Shown: positions 44,046 to 57,041, numbered from the stretch's first letter. The stretch: DNA of 64,000 nucleotides from Acanthosepion esculentum (GCA_964036315.1 OZ038510.1:82211116-82275115); one strand, 5' to 3'. Numbers and translations are program-made. The notes: generated by a model not told the origin, from the letters alone.

Positions 44046-44690
44046 CTCATGCCGGGCTAACGTGAGAAGACAGTTGATACGGAAGCTCAGGTTCGTAATA
44101 ATAATGAATGCTAGAACAGAGACGATGCGCTCGACCGAAAGAAAATCCGCTACGTATCACTTCGACCCGACTGCGTGTAAAAGAGGAGGACGTGTTATGT
44201 GCTACCTACTAAGGTTCAGGTAGTATGGATTCCTTGAATGGTCAATCGTTTCACCCCTTTTGAAGGTGGGCATCACTGGCCTGAAGCGTGCTTCACATTG
44301 GACACAGCTCAACACAATTTCCAGCGTTAAGTACATCTGTGTACCTTCCATTCTACGTCGTTGATAACGGTCGCTACGAGTGCGTTGTGTATTGGTTAAC
44401 GTTGACAAAACGTTGAAAGTCTGACTTGCAGTTGCAAAAAAAAAAATCGCACAGATTTAACACGTCTAAGAATAATTACTGATAGAGTAAGTGTGGCACA
44501 AGGCCGAAAAATTGAGGGACCCACCATAAGAATGTATCGGTTACGTTTCGCTGCTTCACACACCAAAATACCTCACACACACGCGGTACACGTCTGGACG
44601 ATCCCGTCTCTTTTGATTCATGACTGCGTGGGCAGAAGATATTCCCGCATGGGGTTCTCGTAGACTGGTTACCAACCAAGGCTATAGGAG
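44046..44690. other. Non-coding DNA, nothing firmly recognised
   Basis: Near 44490-44510 GTGTGGCACAAGGCCGAAAA resembles the SINE motif at 17435-17455. Otherwise unique. Confidence 0.4.
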
Positions 44691-44825
44691 CAAGTCTGGT
44701 ATGGTATTCAGGCTATAGCTTGGTGGATTAGGGTACTTGCGCATAAGTGAATGCAGCGAACTAGAATTCGAACCCCGATTTATCATACCGAGCCCTTACC
44801 GCTACACCACCCGCACCTCCATTGG
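44668..44825 (-). mobile_element. tRNA-derived SINE
   Basis: On the minus strand, GGTGCGGGTGGTGTAGCGGT (44800-44819) is a clear A-box region and CGGGGTTCGAATTCTAG near 44770 a good B box; the body ends in CTGGTTACCAACCAAGGC on the plus strand. Confidence 0.75.
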
Positions 44826-45160
44826 ACATGTTACACATTAAATAAAACCTTAGTAGATATTAATCGCATCTGAGCAAAAATATCCATCTCTAGGCCATCT
44901 ATTCTCATTATCTTACCTAGAAATGTCAAAAGTCTCGTTCTGATTGTAAGTATACGTATAAATATGCTGTCCATAATATTCTCTGTATTCCGCTGTGAAA
45001 GCCCCTCTCTGTCACTTTGCCTCTTCAGCATTCCGTGTCATACAGGAGTTTAGGCTGTACGCAACAGTTCAGAATTCTTTGTAAAACAGTACCTTTATCT
45101 ATCACTTAATACTTTGCTTAGTTTTTGAAAGGCATCTTTCTTTTGTCTATGGGGCTTTCT
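44826..45160. other. Non-coding DNA, nothing recognised
   Basis: No coding or repeat features apparent. Confidence 0.5.
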
Positions 45161-45229
45161 CCCATTCTAATATTTTTGCTTTGGTGTCAGTCGTTTCTCT
45201 CTTTCTCCTTCACCGTTCAAACGCCAACG

Positions 45230-45560
45230 GAAAGAGAATGAAAGTGTGTGTGGGTGGAAGAGTATGAGAAGAAAGAAGAAAAGAGAGAAAAAGACAGGGT
45301 GAGAGATAGTACGTGAGGGGAAAGAATGAGAAAAAGAAGAAAAAGAGAAATAAGAGAGAGAGAGAGAGAGGTTGTGTGTGGAGAACAGGTTGAAAGAAAG
45401 GAGAAAAGAGCGAGAGAGAGAGCGAGGATGGTTGAGAAGAACAGTACGAGAAGAAATAAGAGAGAAAAGTAGAGGGAGGGCAAATGAGGGAGAGAAAAAA
45501 GAAAAGAGAGTAAAAGGAGAGAGAGAGAGAGTGAGTGAGTGAGGTGAGCAGAATGAAAAG
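45230..45560. repeat. Purine-rich (GA)n/(GAAA)n tract
   Basis: About 330 bp of almost pure purine on the plus strand. Leu/Ser/Phe-rich minus-strand frames here are shadows of the composition. Confidence 0.9.
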
Positions 45561-45589
45561 AAAGAAGAATAGCGAAACATTTAGAATAT

Positions 45590-45740
45590 GCAATGCTAGT
45601 GATCCTGACCTGGCATCTCGCCTTCAGTCATTTTCCCATGCAATATCATAGCCTCCCTTTGTCTTTTCTACAAATATCTCAATGGTAATTCTTATGAACT
45701 TTTCTCTATCGTACCGATACTTTAAAGAACCTGAGTCAAT
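45590..45740 (+). pseudogene. APE-class LINE fragment
   Basis: Reads DPDLASRLQSFSHAIS, then LCLFYKYLNGNSYELFSIVP, matching 29035-29160 of the LINE. Truncated at both ends. Confidence 0.75.
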
Positions 45741-46145
45741 TAATAATTTTTTTGAAATGGTATTAAGCTTCGCTTAGATAATTTATTTGGGGCCATTATC
45801 TTCTGATATGTAACTATAATCGGAAAATTTAATATTTTCCGCTATTTCCAACATTGATTTAAAATGAATCATCCCAGAAGATGTCGTAAGTTATCATATT
45901 CAAGTTCTTGTGGTTTACTGCTGAGAGAGGATGCTTCCACCCGAATCATCACCACGGGATTTATCGATCATTTTGCTTGCCAATCTTGAAAAGAAACAAC
46001 GTCCAATGTGGCATAACTATCTTTTTTCACACTCATTTTTCTTTTTCTCAAAACACAATAAATAAAATATCTACCTGGTGATTTAAAAAAGCGGACGCGA
46101 AGAACTTATTTCAACACCCCAAAATAGAGAATGCATAAAACACCT

Positions 46146-46148
<3 letters not shown>
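45741..46148. other. Non-coding DNA, nothing recognised
   Basis: No element recognised. Confidence 0.5.

Positions 46149-46149
<1 letters not shown>

Positions 46150-46210
<61 letters not shown>
46150..46210. repeat. (TA)n microsatellite
   Basis: About 30 TA repeats immediately before a GGCCCGGCGTTGCCCGTG sequence. Confidence 0.95.
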
Positions 46211-46213
<3 letters not shown>

Positions 46214-46960
46214 GCAGCATGGCCCGGCGTTGCCCGTGCTTGATTCAAAAATTGTACAACTCATACAGCAATCGCTATCACTTGACTTAAAATATTTTTG
46301 CCCTTCCTTGCAATTTAAAGGGGTGCCCTTTGCCGTACTGATGTTGCTACATGCCTTACTTCTTGCCTATCTCACACTGCGAATTTTTCTAAGCTCTATA
46401 CTAAACATTAAATCTGTTACGAAAAAAGAACTAAACAAAATGAACACAAAACGATCAGCTTTAAAAAAGGACTCGTAACTGGAAAAACCGAATGAAAAAA
46501 GAATGTTAACAACAAATACTTTTTCACACCCAAACCAGTTCTGCGGAATCGGAATCAACGTTGAGTTTAAGCAAGCGAATGAGCCAATGTAAAGTAAAGA
46601 TGCCATGTAGATTTAAATTTTTCCCACTTGTGACGAATGCAGCTATCGATTTTTTTGCAAGCTAGTATGCTAGTTATCATTCGTGTCAGTCAGCTGTTGG
46701 CTCTGACGCTGGCCAATAGAATCTTCCTGCCTATTCGTGGCAGCCAGCTATAGGCTCTCACTCTGGCCAGTAGAAAATGACCGTAAACTACATGAAAACT
46801 GCCGTAGAAGCATGAAAAAAAATCAATTATTTCCACTATCGATGGGAGTTGGGAAATGGAAAGTCGGTCTTGGCCTTCCCGCTAACTTGGAGCATGTGCA
46901 TGTAAATTTTGGTGCAAATCCGTCGACATTGAGCACTGTTTTTAAAAAATAAAAAAATTT
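46211..46960 (+). mobile_element. Unclassified dispersed repeat candidate
   Basis: Starts GGCCCGGCGTTGCCCGTG next to (TA)n and ends near TTTTGGTGCAAATCCGTCGA. Both sequence types are familiar from dispersed invertebrate repeats, but I cannot assign the family. An internal near-duplication carries TGGCTCTGACGCTGGCCAAT and AGGCTCTCACTCTGGCCAGT, about 60 bp apart. The 82-codon plus-strand frame at 46230-46478 is not recognised. Confidence 0.35.
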
Positions 46961-47122
46961 CAATAAGAACACCGGATTTATATATCTTACTGTTCTTTCT
47001 TTTTATTATAATATATGGATTCAACATCATGACTTGATAAGACACCGGAGGTGTTGAAACAAAATGGCTATTTTTGTAGTGATTTTATATCATATTTATG
47101 TTATAATTTTTAAATAAATAAT

Positions 47123-47125
<3 letters not shown>

Positions 47126-47183
<58 letters not shown>
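47126..47183. repeat. (TA)n microsatellite at the left edge of the PLE
   Basis: Runs directly into the PLE flank repeat TGAAGAAATATAGTCTTAAA. Confidence 0.95.
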
Positions 47184-47186
<3 letters not shown>

Positions 47187-47278
47187 GAAATATAGTCTTA
47201 AAGTGTGCTATATTTATGGGATAAAGTGCTCAATATCAGAGATAGAGCGTGTGTAAATATAAAAGTGGACATGGAAGT

Positions 47279-47337
47279 CAGCACTTAGAGGCGACAGTCT
47301 GTTTCATGCTAGGGCAATCGTCAGACAACTGGTGCTG
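47279..47337 (-). ncRNA. Hammerhead ribozyme in the PLE terminal repeat
   Basis: On the minus strand: CTGACGA (47318-47324), stem II about UUGC-CCUA-GCAU, GAAA (47302-47305), stem III A-C..G-U with loop AGACT, cleavage triplet GTC (47293-47295). The outer stem I pairs CAGCAC with GTGCTG (47332-47337 with 47279-47284), separated from the core by an internal loop. All conserved core nucleotides are present; UGC/GCA gives a short stem II. This is the expected position for the hammerheads described in PLE pLTRs. Confidence 0.65.
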
Positions 47338-48189
47338 TTATTTTTCTCGGCTATTTATATAAGGGTCAGTGGTGCATTATGGGTAGTCTATTTTGGCGGT
47401 TACTTTAACCGGAAGTCGCTTATTTGTTTATTTATGTGAAATTATTTTGCTTGTTTTTTTTTTTAATTTTATTTTTATTTTTTATCTTATATATTTTTTT
47501 ATTATTTTTATTTTGATCGGTGTTTTTTTGTTAACGTAGTAAAAATTTGTTTATATAGCTGATTGTTGGTAGTCTATTATGGCGGTCATTTACCGGAAGT
47601 CGGATGTTTGCTTATTTATTTGGGTCAAATTGTTTTGCTTGTTTTTATTTATTTTCATTTTTATTTTTTATCTTATATATTTGTTTATTTGTCATTGATT
47701 AAATCTATTTGTTGAATTTTGGGGTGGGATGTTGTGGTTTATTCTTACTATTATTTTGGTCGGAAAAGTTTTTAATTTATCTATTTGGGTTGATTATTTT
47801 TATTTGTTTTTTCTAAACGGCTAGTTTATCGTAATCGGTTGTTAGTTTATTTATATATTTGGATGTGTTTAGATCAATTTATTATACTTGTTGTTATTTA
47901 TTTGTTACACTATATATTTTTGGCTTTCGATTTTTAAGTAACGTAGTATATTATCTTTTATTAATTTTTTTTTTCATCGTTATATAGCAGTTATAACTTT
48001 CGTCCGTTCTTTTGTTTTGATTTTATTTCGCATATTCTAACAGGTGTGGTTTTGTAATTTGTTTGGAGTAATTTATTTTGCTTATTTTATTGTTGTTTTG
48101 TTTGTTTATATATTTATTTATTTTTCTATTTTAAGTTACGTAGTAAAAATTTGTTTTCATGTCTGCATCGGATCTTTTATTTAATAATT

Positions 48190-50212
48190 TATTTTGATCT
48201 GGGAAGGTAATGATAGCTATTTTTCCTCCAAGCAAAGTTTGCAAGTTTTTGATAGGTTGTTGTAGGCTGATGATTTTTTCCTTATTTTCCAAATTATTTT
48301 TGTTGTGGTGCGTGTTTTGTTTTTTATTTCCCAGATATACTTAGAAAGCATTGTGCTGTTCGCATATTTACTACTTGTGAAAGACATTTTGTGTACATAA
48401 TTTCTTTGTTTCCATGGTCCTTCGGTTACTCCTATGTATACTTTTTCTTCATTATCTGCTGATTTTATCGTGGCTTGGTAGATTACGTTGTTTTGTAAAC
48501 AATTACCGTTTAAGGGACATTCGTTTTTTATTCTGCAGTTGCACGTGGGTTTAATTTGTTCGTGTGGTTTGTTAATAATTTTCCTGTTGTGCTTTTTTAT
48601 TATTTGTGCCATGTTCTCGGTGCAACTGTAGCTGATTTTTACTGTGTTTTTGTTGAATATTTTGTGTAGGGTGCTTGATTCCGGGAAGTGTTTGTGTAAA
48701 AGCTTGAAGAATATTTTTCCTATGTTTGTTTTTACGTTTTTGCTGTACGGTGGGTTGAACCATATGATATTTCTTTTTCTGTTGGTCTTTTTTGTGTTCT
48801 GTGGTGAGTATGTTAGTGTTGCTGGGAATCCGCTATCTTTTAGGGCTGTTTCGTAGTCTTTCTTGGCTTTGTTAAATATAGATTCATCGGAAGAATTGTC
48901 GGAAAGCCTGCGGTTAATCGATTTTGGTATCTGTTGTGATTATAGAAGGCGGGTGGTTGGAGTATATATGTATGTACTGTGGTTTATCATTCGGTTTTCT
49001 GTATGGTTTGTGTGTGCCTTTTCTTAGGTTGAAGGTGACATCTAGAAAATCTACTTCGTTTAGGTTAGTTTTTATATCTATCTCGAATCCGTTATTTTTG
49101 AAAATTTTAATTATTGCTTTTCTAGTTTTATCTGTGTTTTGTTTGTTGCAGTTTCTTAAGATTATGAGACCGTCATCCCTGTAGAGCCCTGTGTCATTTC
49201 TATCTATTATTTTGCTTAGTTCTTGTAGTAAGTAAATACGTACGATTTCGCATGTTGCACCGTCAAAGCTTCCCATTGTAGTGTCAAATATCCCATCTTT
49301 CTTTATCCATGCTTCTTCATGGTGAAATAATAATGATTTACGGGAGTGCTTGATGATGTCGATTTCGTTTGCTTTTATTATTATTTGTTCCTGAGCTAAG
49401 TTGATGGCCTTATCTAATGTACGTTATGTTATGGATGGGTAAAATTCTTTTATGTCTAATTGTAGGAAGTGGCAATTTTGTTTGTTATTTATGCTGTTGA
49501 ACCAGTCAATGGTTGCTTTTGTGTTTTTCCACTGGTTTACTCCTAAATTCTTCCTAAGTTCAGAATTAATTCTTTCTAGTATTGTTTTACTTATTTTACC
49601 TAGTTCGCTTTTGGCTGGGTTTATGAGTCTGCATGCAGGGTTGGTTTTGAAATTTTCTTTGTGGTCTTTTAGTGTGATAAAGGCTTGCGTCTTGCTCATG
49701 CAACTTATTCGGTCATCTAGGTCTAATTTTTGAGCGATTGTTTTAGCTTCTTTATTTATATCGTGTTCCATTGTTTTGGGTGCCTTTTTGTATGTTTTGG
49801 TTATGTTGTTCTTTAGTAATTTATTGTGCGTAGGAGGACTTAGTTTGTATAAATTTCTTGTTTTGTCGGCTGCAATAAATACATTTGTTGAACTGTTTAT
49901 TTTAGCTATATCTTCTTTTAGCTTTTTTGGAATGCATCTGTTTTTTTATGGAATGTTTCTAACTAGGTCAGTTAAGTCCTCGAAGTCATCTAATTCTTTT
50001 TGTTGCGGGGGACATTTTTTTGTTTTGAACCCGTATTTTTCCTTGAGTGTATTATTATTATTGTCAAGATCTTGGTTTAAAAAGTGGGCTTTCCATCTCA
50101 TTCTTTTTATGAAACTTTCTGTTTTTTCAAATAATTTTAGTTTATATATGGAAGGGGAAGAGATGGGTATGTTTTTTAGTGAGTAGTCGAGGCTAAATTT
50201 TTCTATGTCCAT
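48190..50212 (-). pseudogene. PLE reverse transcriptase / GIY-YIG endonuclease ORF
   Basis: Starts at 50212 with MDIEKFSLDYSLKNIPI and RMRWKAHF, a typical PLE N-terminal region, then CPPQQKELDDFEDLTDLV. RT motifs follow: FITLKDHKENF with ACRLINP, LDIKEFYPSI (motif A), GSFDGATCEIVRIYLLQEL, GLYRDDGL (catalytic DD) and NEVDFLDVTFNL with SNHPP. The C-terminus has CNCRIKNECPLNGNC (Cys-rich insert) and VIYQATI, KVYIGVTEG, WKQR, SKYIWEIK: a GIY-YIG nuclease with a zinc-binding insert, as in the Neptune/Poseidon-type PLEs. It is broken by a stop near 49946, a stop at 49424-49426, and a one-base frameshift near 48935. Confidence 0.9.
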
Positions 50213-50337
50213 AATGTGTTATAAATGTAGCGAAAGTGCTCTACTGATAATCAGGAGCTGAATATGAAGAAATATAGTCTTAAAGTGTGCTATATTTATG
50301 GGATAAAGTGCTCAATATCAGAGATAGAGCGTGTGTA

Positions 50338-50353
50338 AATATATATATATATA

Positions 50354-50388
<35 letters not shown>
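50338..50388. repeat. (TA)n microsatellite at the right edge of the PLE
   Basis: TA repeats with a CATA interruption directly following the right PLE repeat. Confidence 0.9.
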
Positions 50389-50391
<3 letters not shown>

Positions 50392-50985
50392 TGTGGGCGT
50401 TTGCGTGTGCCACTAATATTGATCCAATACAATGTCTCAAAGACACTCATGGTAGAGGGTTACTGTATATACTTATATTATCGTAGGCAAAGACAAGCGT
50501 AGAAGTATAGAGCTGAAGCCGCCTTTCGAATGAATCAGAAACCCAATCCTAAACAGGAAAGAAAGGATAAACCTCTACTCCTGTTCAAAAAGGCTAGATA
50601 ACAGGCCAACATATATACTCGTATTAAAAAGTTGTATGTCAAGTTAAGTAGTACGTAGTAAGTTCGGTCCACACGATGTGGCTCAAACTGAATTAAGTTT
50701 AGTAAAAAATAAAACAATTAAATAAAACTGAAAATAAAGTTCCTGCTTATACCGAAATGATAGTCTAGGAGATCAGTAGTTGATAGTTCGATTCCACGTG
50801 GTTACGCCAGAGTTATTGACCTTGTGCCAAAATTGAGATGACTTAATTAAATAAAACGGTGAAAATGATGATAATTTGCAGGGTAAATAATGGAGTGAAA
50901 ACGCGTCGTAATAAAGACATGTCGAAAAGATAAAAGAGACTAAAACAAAAGTAAAATTAGAAAGAAAGAAAATAAAGTCGGGAGA
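50389..50985. other. Non-coding DNA, nothing recognised
   Basis: No element or gene recognised. Confidence 0.5.
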
Positions 50986-50989
50986 CAAA

Positions 50990-51211
50990 AATGTGAAAAA
51001 AGGAAAAAAAGAAAAAAGAGAAACGAAAGAAAGAAAGAAGGAAGGAAGGAATGAATAAGGGAAGGAGAATTGTTAACGACGAAAAAAAAACTGAATGAAA
51101 AAGTAATACAAAAGGGAAAGAACTAACAAAATTTTTTTAAAAATAAAAGATGGGAAACAGAAATGAAAAAAATGACAAGAAAGAAAGAAAGAAAAAAGAA
51201 AGAAAGAAAAA

Positions 51212-51243
<32 letters not shown>

Positions 51244-51390
51244 GGGATGGTCATGAGAAATATGAAAGCAAAAAGAACGGAAGGAAGGAAGGAAGGAAGG
51301 AAGGAAGGAAGGAAGGAAGGAAGAGCTGAGGAATATGAAAGAACAAAAACAAGAACCGAGGAATAACAAGAAAAGAAAGAACAGAGAAAT

Positions 51391-51422
<32 letters not shown>

Positions 51423-51520
51423 AGAGAGAAAGTAGAAAGAAAGAATATGATAAAAGAGAAAGAAAGAAACGAGGAATAGGAAAAAAGAGATAGAAAGAAG
51501 GAAGGAAAGAACTGAGGCAT

Positions 51521-51584
<64 letters not shown>

Positions 51585-51818
51585 ATGTAGAAAGCAGAAA
51601 GAAAGAAAAAGATAAAAGAGGAGGAGAAAATGAGGAATATGAAAGAAAGGGAGAAAGAACGAAAGAAAGAACCGAGGAATAAGAACGAAAGTAAGAATGG
51701 AGGAAAGAAAGAAAGAAAGCGACAAAGAAGAGAGAAAGAAAGAAATAGGTTAAAGAGAAAGAAAGAAAGAAACGATATGAAAGAAAGGGAGAAGGAATGG
51801 AAAAAAGAACCGAGGAAT

Positions 51819-51854
<36 letters not shown>

Positions 51855-52210
51855 CAGAAAGAAAGAAAAAGGAAAAGGGAAAAGGGAAAGAAAAAACGAG
51901 GAATAAGAAAGAAAGAAAGAATGAAAGAAAGAAAGAGATAAAAGGGAAAGAAAAAACGAGGAATACGAAAGAAAGAAAGAAAGAAAGAAAGAAAGGAGGG
52001 CGTGGAATATGAAGGACAGAATAAAAAGAAAGACAAAAGAAAAAAGTAGACAGAAAGAAAAATGTAAAAGATAAAGAAATAAACGTAGAATATGAAGAAG
52101 AGAGAAAGGAAGAAGAGAGAAAAGAAGAAGAGAGAAAGGAAGAAAGTAGATAGAAAGAAAAAGGTAAAAGAGAAAGAAAGAAAGGAGAAATATGAAAGCA
52201 AAAAGAAAGA
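50990..52210. repeat. 1.2-kb polypurine (GAAA)n/(GAAG)n tract with higher-order units
   Basis: Almost pure purine on the plus strand. GAAA and GGAA blocks are punctuated by an ACCGAGGAATAAG-like motif at roughly 51355, 51468, 51510, 51630, 51672, 51812, 51897 and 51957, so the array has an irregular higher-order structure. All long minus-strand Phe/Ser/Leu-rich frames (up to 322 codons) are artefacts. Confidence 0.92.
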
Positions 52211-52269
52211 AGGAAACAAGTGAAACGTCTATAGAAATGCGACTGAATGAAAAAGGAGAAAAAAAGGAA

Positions 52270-53192
52270 GCCAAGTAAATTTATTGGTTCTTCAAAGACA
52301 CACCTTACATGAAATTCTCTTTCCTGGTGATTATCTTCTGAAGACCCCGTCTCCGCCTTTCTTATTTACTGGAGGTGTGAGTAACATTTGTTCCGCTCGA
52401 GGTAACTTGAAATGACATGACACCAGCAAATTGTCTGAGACCAGGAAAAAAAGTCTGTATGGAAGTGTGTGCCGGTAATTTCTGATTTCTCTTGGGACAA
52501 TTCTTCTGCGAATCAATGAAACCAACACATCTGTGCCGGTGATCTTTGCCATGAAAATCGGCTGTATGAACTCTGTATTAGCCCGTGATGGCTTGGGAGA
52601 CAAAAACGACGGAAAGGATGGTGTGGAGGGCGTTAATACAAAGGTGAGTCGGGCAAAAAGGCGGGAATATGTGAAATAGGAAATTGAGTGGTCCGAAAAA
52701 TCCAAAGGTTAGTTAATGGCTAAATTGGGAGTTGAGGCAATGATGGTTTTATTCGTTAGAGTCTACAAGAATTGGTAAGAAAATGAATGCAGAAAAAGGG
52801 AAAAATATAGCCAACCAGACGACAAGACGAAAAGAAATGTTATTTATTGGACGTTAGCTTAAAAAGTAGGCTTCTTTCTGCTGGTGGGGGTCATTTGGTA
52901 GATAATTTGAAAGAGGTATTCTATTAGGTGGAGCAAAGGCCAAAGTTGACTGGGTGGGTGAGTTTTTTGTAGACATTTTAGGGGCAGAAGAAAAAAGTTG
53001 AGAAGGTATGGAATAGGGAAGGAAAGGAGGGATATAAAAGAAAGAAAAAGTGTAAAAGAAAAGAAGAAACGATGAAGAAAATGGAATTTAGATACACAAT
53101 TTTTTATCAAAGAGAAAAAGTAAGAATGATTAACAGACTCATTATCTATCTCTATCAAACTCTGCCAGTCTCTGTCATCTGTCTGTCTCTCC

Positions 53193-53195
<3 letters not shown>
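52270..53195. other. Unique non-coding DNA
   Basis: Contains a 124-codon minus-strand open frame (52331-52705) with average composition but no recognisable domain, and a 99-codon frame at 52859-53158. Neither is supported as a gene. This is among the few stretches of ordinary-complexity DNA in the right half of the window. Confidence 0.45.
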
Positions 53196-53196
<1 letters not shown>

Positions 53197-53270
<74 letters not shown>

Positions 53271-53273
53271 AGT

Positions 53274-53320
<47 letters not shown>

Positions 53321-53373
53321 GGATAGAGGAAAACAGACTGAGATAGATAAAAAGATAAATAGATCAGAACAGA

Positions 53374-53457
<84 letters not shown>
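53197..53457. repeat. (TA)n-(GATA)n-(TA)n compound microsatellite
   Basis: TA to 53266, GATA at 53275-53321, a CAGACTGAGATAGATAA-type interruption, then TA to 53457. Confidence 0.95.
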
Positions 53458-53461
<4 letters not shown>

Positions 53462-53637
53462 CCAATAATCAAATCAATATCGACGGAAAAAAAGGTTTTA
53501 AGAAGAGAAAGAGCTATGAATATGAACGTCTGTCGAAAATAATCGTACAACATACAGGTCCAAAACCCAAAGGAAAAAAACCCCGATACGATCCGCTTAG
53601 GTGAAACCTTGGTAGGTTTGTCTGACACTAGAGGTTT

Positions 53638-53640
<3 letters not shown>
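53458..53640. other. Short unique spacer
   Basis: Nothing recognised. Confidence 0.5.
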
Positions 53641-54400
<760 letters not shown>

Positions 54401-54830
54401 CCTGTTCTATTCCTCCTATTAATAGCTGACAACTACTCCTTGATGATGCCTGTCATAATATCTTCCTACATATCAAGCTGTCTTCGTCTCTCACTCTCAT
54501 ACGCGCATTGATTGATTTGTTTAGATTTCACTCTATTCATACATATAATAATATATCTACACATTGTGATGGGTAAATTTTCGAGATATATTATATTTGA
54601 ATTTCGCACATGCGCCTTGATCGTTTTGATTTTGTCGACGGCACAGTAGAGTAGGGTCAAGCTGGGGCACCGTCTGTGAGAAAAAGAACGCCAAAACGCA
54701 ATTCACACCGCAAGAAATTTGGAAACCGAATGTTGAACTGCTTGGCATTCGCACCGGAATCTCTAATACAAATATTTGAGAGTGCTTGTTTGTCAATATG
54801 ACGGCACAGCAGCGGATTCAGAAAGAGTTG
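54401..54830. other. Unique DNA preceding a mariner pseudogene
   Basis: 54660-54800 has a degraded plus-strand reading that may be the N-terminal half of the transposase that follows, but I cannot align it confidently. Confidence 0.35.
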
Positions 54831-55315
54831 GATGAGTCTAATGGTGATTACGAAGGTACGGCAGCACGGAAAACTCGTTCTGATTATTCTGATAAGAATT
54901 CCCGAATTTGTTGGTGAGGGCCTCAGACTCCACAACTAGGGCTCTATCACGTGCCATGAGGAGGTAGTGCTGCCTTGGGTCAAGAGTGCGGCTGCTGGAA
55001 AATCCTATGTCTGGCATCAGGACTCTGCACCATGCCACATAAGCAGTCAAGGCTGTCAAACAATTTCTGCGACTGCATCACCCTTTACATTTGGCCACCT
55101 TACCCCGCAGTCTGTAAACCCGTTGATTATTATTTGGAGGCCGCAGTTGAGCGAGAGGCCAGAGACTTCCTCGGAACACCCAAGAGAAACTGAAGACGAG
55201 GATTCTGGCAGCATTCACCAACTTAAACAAGGATACCGGTCAGAATAGATGCAGGGGATTCCGAAGTCGTCTGGTGGCCGTGGTCGACGCCAATGGTGAT
55301 TTTATTGAATACATT
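54831..55315 (+). pseudogene. Mariner-family transposase pseudogene (C-terminal half)
   Basis: Across frame breaks it reads AAAGKSYVWHQDSAPCH (family motif with the second catalytic Asp), a degraded WPP..P.CKPVDYYLEAAVERE, then AAFTNLNKDTGQNRCRGFRSR and VVDANGDFIE at the C-terminus. The first catalytic region is not seen. This is a common IS630/Tc1/mariner family in invertebrates, unrelated in sequence to the DD37E-like copies at 23591-24955. Confidence 0.75.
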
Positions 55316-55419
55316 TACTCTTTCATATTTCAAGATAGTTTTGTGTAAATTTCATAAATATTTTTGCTAAAATGAGATGTCAGTGTTATTTTCATTTTTG
55401 CGAAATTTAAACAAAAATG

Positions 55420-55424
55420 TGTCC

Positions 55425-55480
<56 letters not shown>

Positions 55481-55610
55481 CAGTCTGTTCATATCTATCT
55501 ATCTATCTATCTATCTCAGTCTGTTCATATCTATCTATCTATCTATCTATCTCAGTCTGTTCATATCTATCTATCTATCTATCTATCTAATCATTATATA
55601 AATCTGTTCA

Positions 55611-55644
<34 letters not shown>

Positions 55645-55665
55645 ATCATTATATAAATCTGTTCA

Positions 55666-55699
<34 letters not shown>

Positions 55700-55720
55700 A
55701 TCATTATATAAATCTGTTCA

Positions 55721-55763
<43 letters not shown>

Positions 55764-55780
55764 GACTGTTTAGATCTATT
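55420..55780. repeat. (ATCT)n higher-order array
   Basis: (ATCT)n blocks separated by CAGTCTGTTCATAT or AATCATTATATAAATCTG, the latter segment occurring three times at regular spacing (55588, 55642, 55698). Confidence 0.95.
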
Positions 55781-55939
55781 TACCTATTTTGACGTGTTCA
55801 TATCTATGTCGGTCTGTTTATATATTTTCTTCTGTCTCATTGACAATCGTTTTCTCGTCCTTTCTGTATCAAAGAATGACAGGAAGAGATATAACCAGAC
55901 TGTCATAGAATTTGAAATGATCATGACAGGTAAATGATC

Positions 55940-55976
55940 TCTAAACAGTCAACGATAGATAGATGCGAACAGACTG

Positions 55977-56046
<70 letters not shown>

Positions 56047-56337
56047 CTGGCATAGATAGATATGAACAGATTGAGATAGATAGATATAAATAGAGGGAAA
56101 CAGAAGAGAACAGACTGAGATAGAGAGGTACATAGATAGTTAAGAACAGAGCGAACTACCTAGCTAGATAGATAGATAAGAACAAACTGAGATCGATCGA
56201 TAGATAGATAGATATATAGATAGATATATAGATAGATATGAACACAGTGACACAGATGAAAACAGACTGAAAGAGAGAGAGAGAGAGATGAGAACATAGA
56301 TAGATAGATAGATAGATAGATAGATGAGAACACACAG

Positions 56338-56393
<56 letters not shown>

Positions 56394-56401
56394 GGGAACA
56401 G

Positions 56402-56457
<56 letters not shown>

Positions 56458-56510
56458 GAGAACAGACGGAGATAGATAGATACATAGATAGATAAATAGA
56501 TGGGAACAGC

Positions 56511-56553
<43 letters not shown>

Positions 56554-56567
56554 GAGAACAGACGGAT

Positions 56568-56623
<56 letters not shown>

Positions 56624-56633
56624 GAACAGGCGG

Positions 56634-56669
<36 letters not shown>

Positions 56670-56681
56670 GAGAACAGACAG

Positions 56682-56729
<48 letters not shown>

Positions 56730-56741
56730 GAGAACAGGCAG

Positions 56742-56773
<32 letters not shown>

Positions 56774-56785
56774 GAGAACAGACAG

Positions 56786-56821
<36 letters not shown>

Positions 56822-56833
56822 GAGAACAGGCAG

Positions 56834-56873
<40 letters not shown>

Positions 56874-56909
56874 GAGAACAGACAGAGATAGATAGATAGA
56901 TGAGAACAG

Positions 56910-56953
<44 letters not shown>

Positions 56954-56965
56954 GAGAACAGGCAG

Positions 56966-57029
<64 letters not shown>

Positions 57030-57041
57030 GAGAACAGACAG

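Larger units (their letters stand above)
47184..50340 (-). mobile_element. Penelope-like element with flanking direct repeats
   Basis: A PLE on the minus strand, bounded by direct copies of TGAAGAAATATAGTCTTAAA...GATAGAGCGTGTGTAAATAT at 47184-47265 and 50264-50340. Flanking (TA)n lies outside each copy. These direct repeats correspond to the pLTRs of PLEs. The left one continues into a hammerhead. The region 47380-48190 is T-rich on the plus strand and includes a duplicated segment (GTAGTCTATT.TGGCGGT at 47382 and 47567, about 185 bp apart), the 3' UTR of the element. Confidence 0.85.

Noticed and set aside
45167..45593. Leu/Ser-rich overlapping minus-strand ORFs
   Set aside because: Antisense shadows of the GA-rich tract.
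51123..52274. Phe/Ser/Leu-rich membrane-like proteins on the minus strand
   Set aside because: They are reverse translations of a polypurine tract; hydrophobicity comes from the composition.
52331..52705. 124-codon minus-strand ORF
   Set aside because: Average composition, but no domain, no splice-site evidence and no recognisable homology. Kept as possible exon only at very low confidence.
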